Below are positions 6,394 through 8,855 of a stretch of 8,855 nucleotides of DNA, piece after piece; the stretch's first letter is position 1, and every line of letters starts with the position of its first letter. The notes under the pieces are model-generated. The model was not told the DNA's origin. It ran no database searches and saw only the letters and a program-made list of their open reading frames with translations. A program made the position numbers and the translations under genes. The DNA is taken from the NCBI GenBank assembly GCA_046261875.1, contig JBHENW010000007.1, forward strand, positions 1 through 8,855. The letters run 5' to 3'. Origin of the DNA: JBHENW01 sp046261875 (GTDB taxonomy: Bacteria; Acidobacteriota; Thermoanaerobaculia; UBA5066; Gp7-AA6).

Positions 6394-7409
6394 TGGAAGA
6401 GATCGCCGAAAACCGGTTGCTCTCTCGCTGGGCCGCTCTGCTCCCGCGCTCGCCCGATCAGTTGGGCGCCGTCCACGAAGCCGACGCCGAGCTCATTCCG
6501 CTTCCGGGCGGACCGGTGCTCGCCCTCACGGTGGACACGGTTGCCGAGGAAATCCGGCTGGGTCTCTACCGCGAGCCGTTCACGGCGGGTCGGACGGCGG
6601 CGGTCGCGGCGCTCTCGGACCTGGCCGCGATCGGAGCGGACCCGGTGGGCCTTCTCCTTTCCGTCACCCTGCCGCGCGAAGGACGCTCGGAGATTCAGGA
6701 GGAGGTTTCTCTCGGGGTCTCCGAGGTCTGCGCCAGGGCGGGGACCTGCGTTCTGGGAGGCGATACGAGCGAAGGCGAGACGCTCTCGATCAGCTGCGTC
6801 GCCGCGGGAGTCCTTCCCAGAGAGACCGTGCGGATGCGCACCGGAATGCGTCCGGGCGATCTCCTCTTCGCAACGGCGCCTTTTGGCCTCGGCTCCGCCC
6901 TCGCGGCGGCCCGCTGGAGCATCTCTCCGAACCTCTTCGACGAAGCGGACTATCGCCCCGAGGCGCGGCTCGCAGAGGGCCGGGCCCTTCGGGGAATCGC
7001 GAGCGGCTGCATCGACACGAGCGACGGTCTCGTGGCCGCACTCGATCAGCTGTCGCGCTTGAACCGCGCCGCCATCCGGATCGACCGGCCCCTCGTGGAT
7101 CTCCTCCATCCGCGCGCGGAAGCGGTCCGCGCCCGGCTCGATTTCTCCGCCCTGGCGTTCCTCGCCGGGCAGCACGGCGAGTTCGAGCTGGTGTTCAGCG
7201 TTCCACCCGACCGCGTCGGCGAGCTCCGCCGCGTCTCGGGCGCGATGGGCTGGTCCCCACTTCCGATCGGCGTCGTCGAGCCGGGTCGCGGTGTCTTCGC
7301 CGGGGACCGGGCCCTGGATGGCGCGAGATGGCGGAACCTCTGGGAGGAGACGGGCGGCAACGTCGAGGCGTACGTGAAGGCCCTCAACCACGCCGGCGAG
7401 CCGTCATGA
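6384..7409 (+). CDS. ThiL/AIR-synthase-related ATP-binding enzyme (thiamine-monophosphate-kinase-like)
   Basis: A 341-residue protein of the PurM/ThiL/SelD/HypE superfamily. Landmarks are a metal-loop Asp in LTVDTVAEE (D51), SDLAAIGADP at 78-87, LGGDTSEG with Asp127, IDTSDGL at 210-216 and GEFELVF at 265-271, all matching ThiL motifs (SDLAAMG, GGD, DxSDGL, DYEL). ThiL phosphorylates thiamine phosphate with ATP. The N-terminal GDDAA motif of true ThiL is reduced to EADAEL (32-37), and the usual VEGVHF after the next Asp is AEEIRL. No thiamine gene is nearby; the gene is coupled to a lipid kinase (10-base overlap) and an ABC permease. A second kinase or phosphoryl-transfer step in the same pathway is therefore more likely than thiamine synthesis, but housekeeping ThiL is not excluded. 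An alternative ATG at 6393 would shorten it by three residues. Confidence 0.75.
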   Translation: MRLMEEIAENRLLSRWAALLPRSPDQLGAVHEADAELIPLPGGPVLALTVDTVAEEIRLGLYREPFTAGRTAAVAALSDLAAIGADPVGLLLSVTLPREGRSEIQEEVSLGVSEVCARAGTCVLGGDTSEGETLSISCVAAGVLPRETVRMRTGMRPGDLLFATAPFGLGSALAAARWSISPNLFDEADYRPEARLAEGRALRGIASGCIDTSDGLVAALDQLSRLNRAAIRIDRPLVDLLHPRAEAVRARLDFSALAFLAGQHGEFELVFSVPPDRVGELRRVSGAMGWSPLPIGVVEPGRGVFAGDRALDGARWRNLWEETGGNVEAYVKALNHAGEPS

Positions 7410-8542
7410 CGAGAACATCGCTTTCCGGCCTTCTGCGCGGGGCCCTTTCGAGCCGGTTTCCGCGCGCCGCGATGGCCGTTGCGGGCATCGCGGGGAGCAC
7501 GTTGCTCGTCCTGGTCCTCCTCGCGGCGCATGGGAGCCTGAAAGAGAGCGTCGTGGTCTACCTCGGAGGGGCGGGAGGGGATGTCTGGGTCGCGCCGCCG
7601 GGGACCGACAATCTCATCCGTTCCGGCGGCTTCCTTCCCGGTTCTCTGGAGGGGACGATTCGTTCCCTGCCGCATGTCGCGGCGGTGGATCCGATCCTGC
7701 GGACCTTCGTCACCGTCGAGGCCGACCGGGACGGAGCTCGCACGCGCCTGACCGTTCTGGCGATCGGTTACCGGACCCCGCAGGGGATGGGAGGCCCCTC
7801 CGCGGTCTCCTCCGGACGCCGGGCCCAAGGCGGCCCGGAGATCCTGCTCGATCGCGCCGCGGCCTTTCGCCTCGGGGTGGAGCTCGACGATCGCGTCCTG
7901 GTCAACGGGAGAACGGTACGGGTCGTCGGGCTCACGCGCGGCACGAATCTGCTTGCCACCCAGTTTCTGTTCGTCGACTTCACGACGGCGCAAAGGGCCC
8001 TCGGGGTCGCCGACCGGGCCTCTTTCTTCATCGTTCGCCTTCTCCCCCCGCCGGATCTCCGCGGCTTTCTGCTTCGGGGCCGGGAGGCCCTGCCGGATGC
8101 CGCGCTGTTTTCTCGGGCCGAATTCGTGGAGAACAACCTGCGCGAGGTCACCTCCGGTTTCCTTCCCCTCGTCGCGCTGCTGACGGCCGTCGGGCTCGCG
8201 GTGGGAGCGGCGCTCGTCGGTCTGCTCGCGCAGGGCCTCGCGGAGGATCGGCGCGCCGACGTGGCGGTGCTCTTTGCCCTCGGGGCATCCCCCGCGGCCC
8301 TGTCGCGGGGGTTTCTCGCCCACGTCGAGCTGCTCGTCCTTCTCGGGGGGGCCCTGGGCACGTCGGCGGCCTACGGGCTCCGTGCGATCCTGGACCGCCT
8401 CATCCCGACCGTCGAGCTGAACTATCGCGCAGCCGACGTCATGGTCGTCTTCCTCCTGTTTGCGTTCTCGAGCGCGCTGGCGGCGTTGCTGCCGGTGATG
8501 CGGCTTCGCAACACCGATCCCCTGGAGGCCTTCCGCTCATGA
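7406..8542 (+). CDS. ABC transporter permease, MacB/FtsX family (DevC/LolC-like topology)
   Basis: A 378-residue inner-membrane protein with the classic FtsX/MacB layout. One membrane helix (about residues 21-41) is followed by a periplasmic domain of about 210 residues, then three helices at about 252-277, 307-328 and 345-368. The final helix ends in PVMRLRNTDPLEAFR, the typical C-terminal signature of these permeases. VALFALGASPAALS-like sequence between helices 2 and 3 (near residues 288-300) matches the cytoplasmic coupling segment that contacts the ATPase. The family works by mechanotransmission, extruding lipoproteins, lipids, peptides or drugs from the inner membrane or periplasm. The ATG at 7406 overlaps the previous stop (ATGA), and the ATPase gene follows with the same overlap. 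The cargo is unknown; the operon context suggests a lipid-type product. There is one permease only, so a homodimer is expected. Confidence 0.88.
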   Translation: MTRTSLSGLLRGALSSRFPRAAMAVAGIAGSTLLVLVLLAAHGSLKESVVVYLGGAGGDVWVAPPGTDNLIRSGGFLPGSLEGTIRSLPHVAAVDPILRTFVTVEADRDGARTRLTVLAIGYRTPQGMGGPSAVSSGRRAQGGPEILLDRAAAFRLGVELDDRVLVNGRTVRVVGLTRGTNLLATQFLFVDFTTAQRALGVADRASFFIVRLLPPPDLRGFLLRGREALPDAALFSRAEFVENNLREVTSGFLPLVALLTAVGLAVGAALVGLLAQGLAEDRRADVAVLFALGASPAALSRGFLAHVELLVLLGGALGTSAAYGLRAILDRLIPTVELNYRAADVMVVFLLFAFSSALAALLPVMRLRNTDPLEAFRS

Positions 8543-8855
8543 GCGCGCTCGAGCTTCACAACGTGTCCAAGACACGCGGCGCCCATCGCCACGCGGTCCG
8601 TGCGCTCATCGACGTCTCTCTGGCCGTCGAGCCCGGGGAGTTCGTGCTCCTGCAGGGCCCCAGCGGGTCGGGAAAGACGACACTTCTGGCCGTGGCCGGG
8701 GGACTGCTCGAGCCGGACTGGGGAGAGGTCCTCGTGGAAGGCCGCCCGCTCGGGGGCGAGGATCCGGCGGGGCGCCGCCGGCTGCGCGCGGCCCGTCTCG
8801 GGTTCGTCTTTCAGCGATCGAACCTCCTGCCGAACCTCACGGCCCGCGAGAACGT
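8539..8855 (+). CDS. ABC transporter ATP-binding protein, LolD/MacB/DevA-like (3' end outside window)
   Basis: The first 105 residues are visible; the gene runs off the right edge. The Walker A motif GPSGSGKTT is at residues 40-48, and the Q-loop glutamine is Gln92 within GFVFQRSNLLPNLTARENV, the form typical of LolD, MacB and DevA ATPases that pair with FtsX-type permeases. The signature, Walker B and H-loop lie beyond the window. GGAGG at 8524-8528, ten bases before the ATG, is a fair Shine-Dalgarno, and the ATG also overlaps the permease stop (ATGA). It should energise the neighbouring permease. A periplasmic adaptor (HlyD-like), if the system is of the DevBCA or MacAB kind, is not in this window and could lie downstream. 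Confidence 0.92.
   Translation, partial: MSALELHNVSKTRGAHRHAVRALIDVSLAVEPGEFVLLQGPSGSGKTTLLAVAGGLLEPDWGEVLVEGRPLGGEDPAGRRRLRAARLGFVFQRSNLLPNLTAREN

Overview
The window is very GC-rich, with strong G/C at third codon positions. It is densely packed with bacterial genes and shows no RNA genes, CRISPR array, insertion sequence or other mobile-element signature. The codon use and gene style suggest a high-GC soil or sediment bacterium, for example Acidobacteriota or a neighbouring phylum. That placement is an inference from style; no marker gene fixes the lineage.

Left part (1-2894): the 3' end of a DUF4112 membrane-protein gene (+) converges, with a 3-bp gap, on a gene for a class I SAM-dependent methyltransferase (-). 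That gene diverges from one for a large polytopic GT-C-like membrane protein, a probable glycosyltransferase using a lipid-linked sugar donor (+). A short divergent intergenic region (1029-1145) separates the last two.

Right part (3054-8855, running off the edge): a tightly coupled run of six + strand genes. In order they encode an alpha-oxoamine-synthase-type PLP enzyme (KBL/AONS/ALAS/SPT fold), a UbiA-family membrane prenyltransferase, a diacylglycerol/sphingosine-kinase-like lipid kinase, a ThiL/AIR-synthase-like ATP-binding enzyme, a MacB/FtsX-type ABC permease, and the start of its LolD/MacB-like ATPase. Four of the five junctions are ATGA overlaps and the fifth is a 10-base overlap, so the genes are almost certainly co-transcribed and translationally coupled.

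The combination reads as a pathway. A PLP enzyme may condense an amino acid with an acyl thioester, a UbiA enzyme may transfer a prenyl or other lipid group, one or two kinases may phosphorylate the product, and an ABC system may extract or export it. I know of no characterised pathway with exactly this gene set, so it is the best candidate here for an undescribed lipid or lipid-like metabolite system. Several members have altered family motifs: a His-to-Leu change in the PLP enzyme, TDxxQxxxD instead of NDxxDxxxD in UbiA, and a degraded N-terminal metal motif in the ThiL-like protein. These fit substrates different from those of the textbook enzymes. The chemistry itself is an inference.
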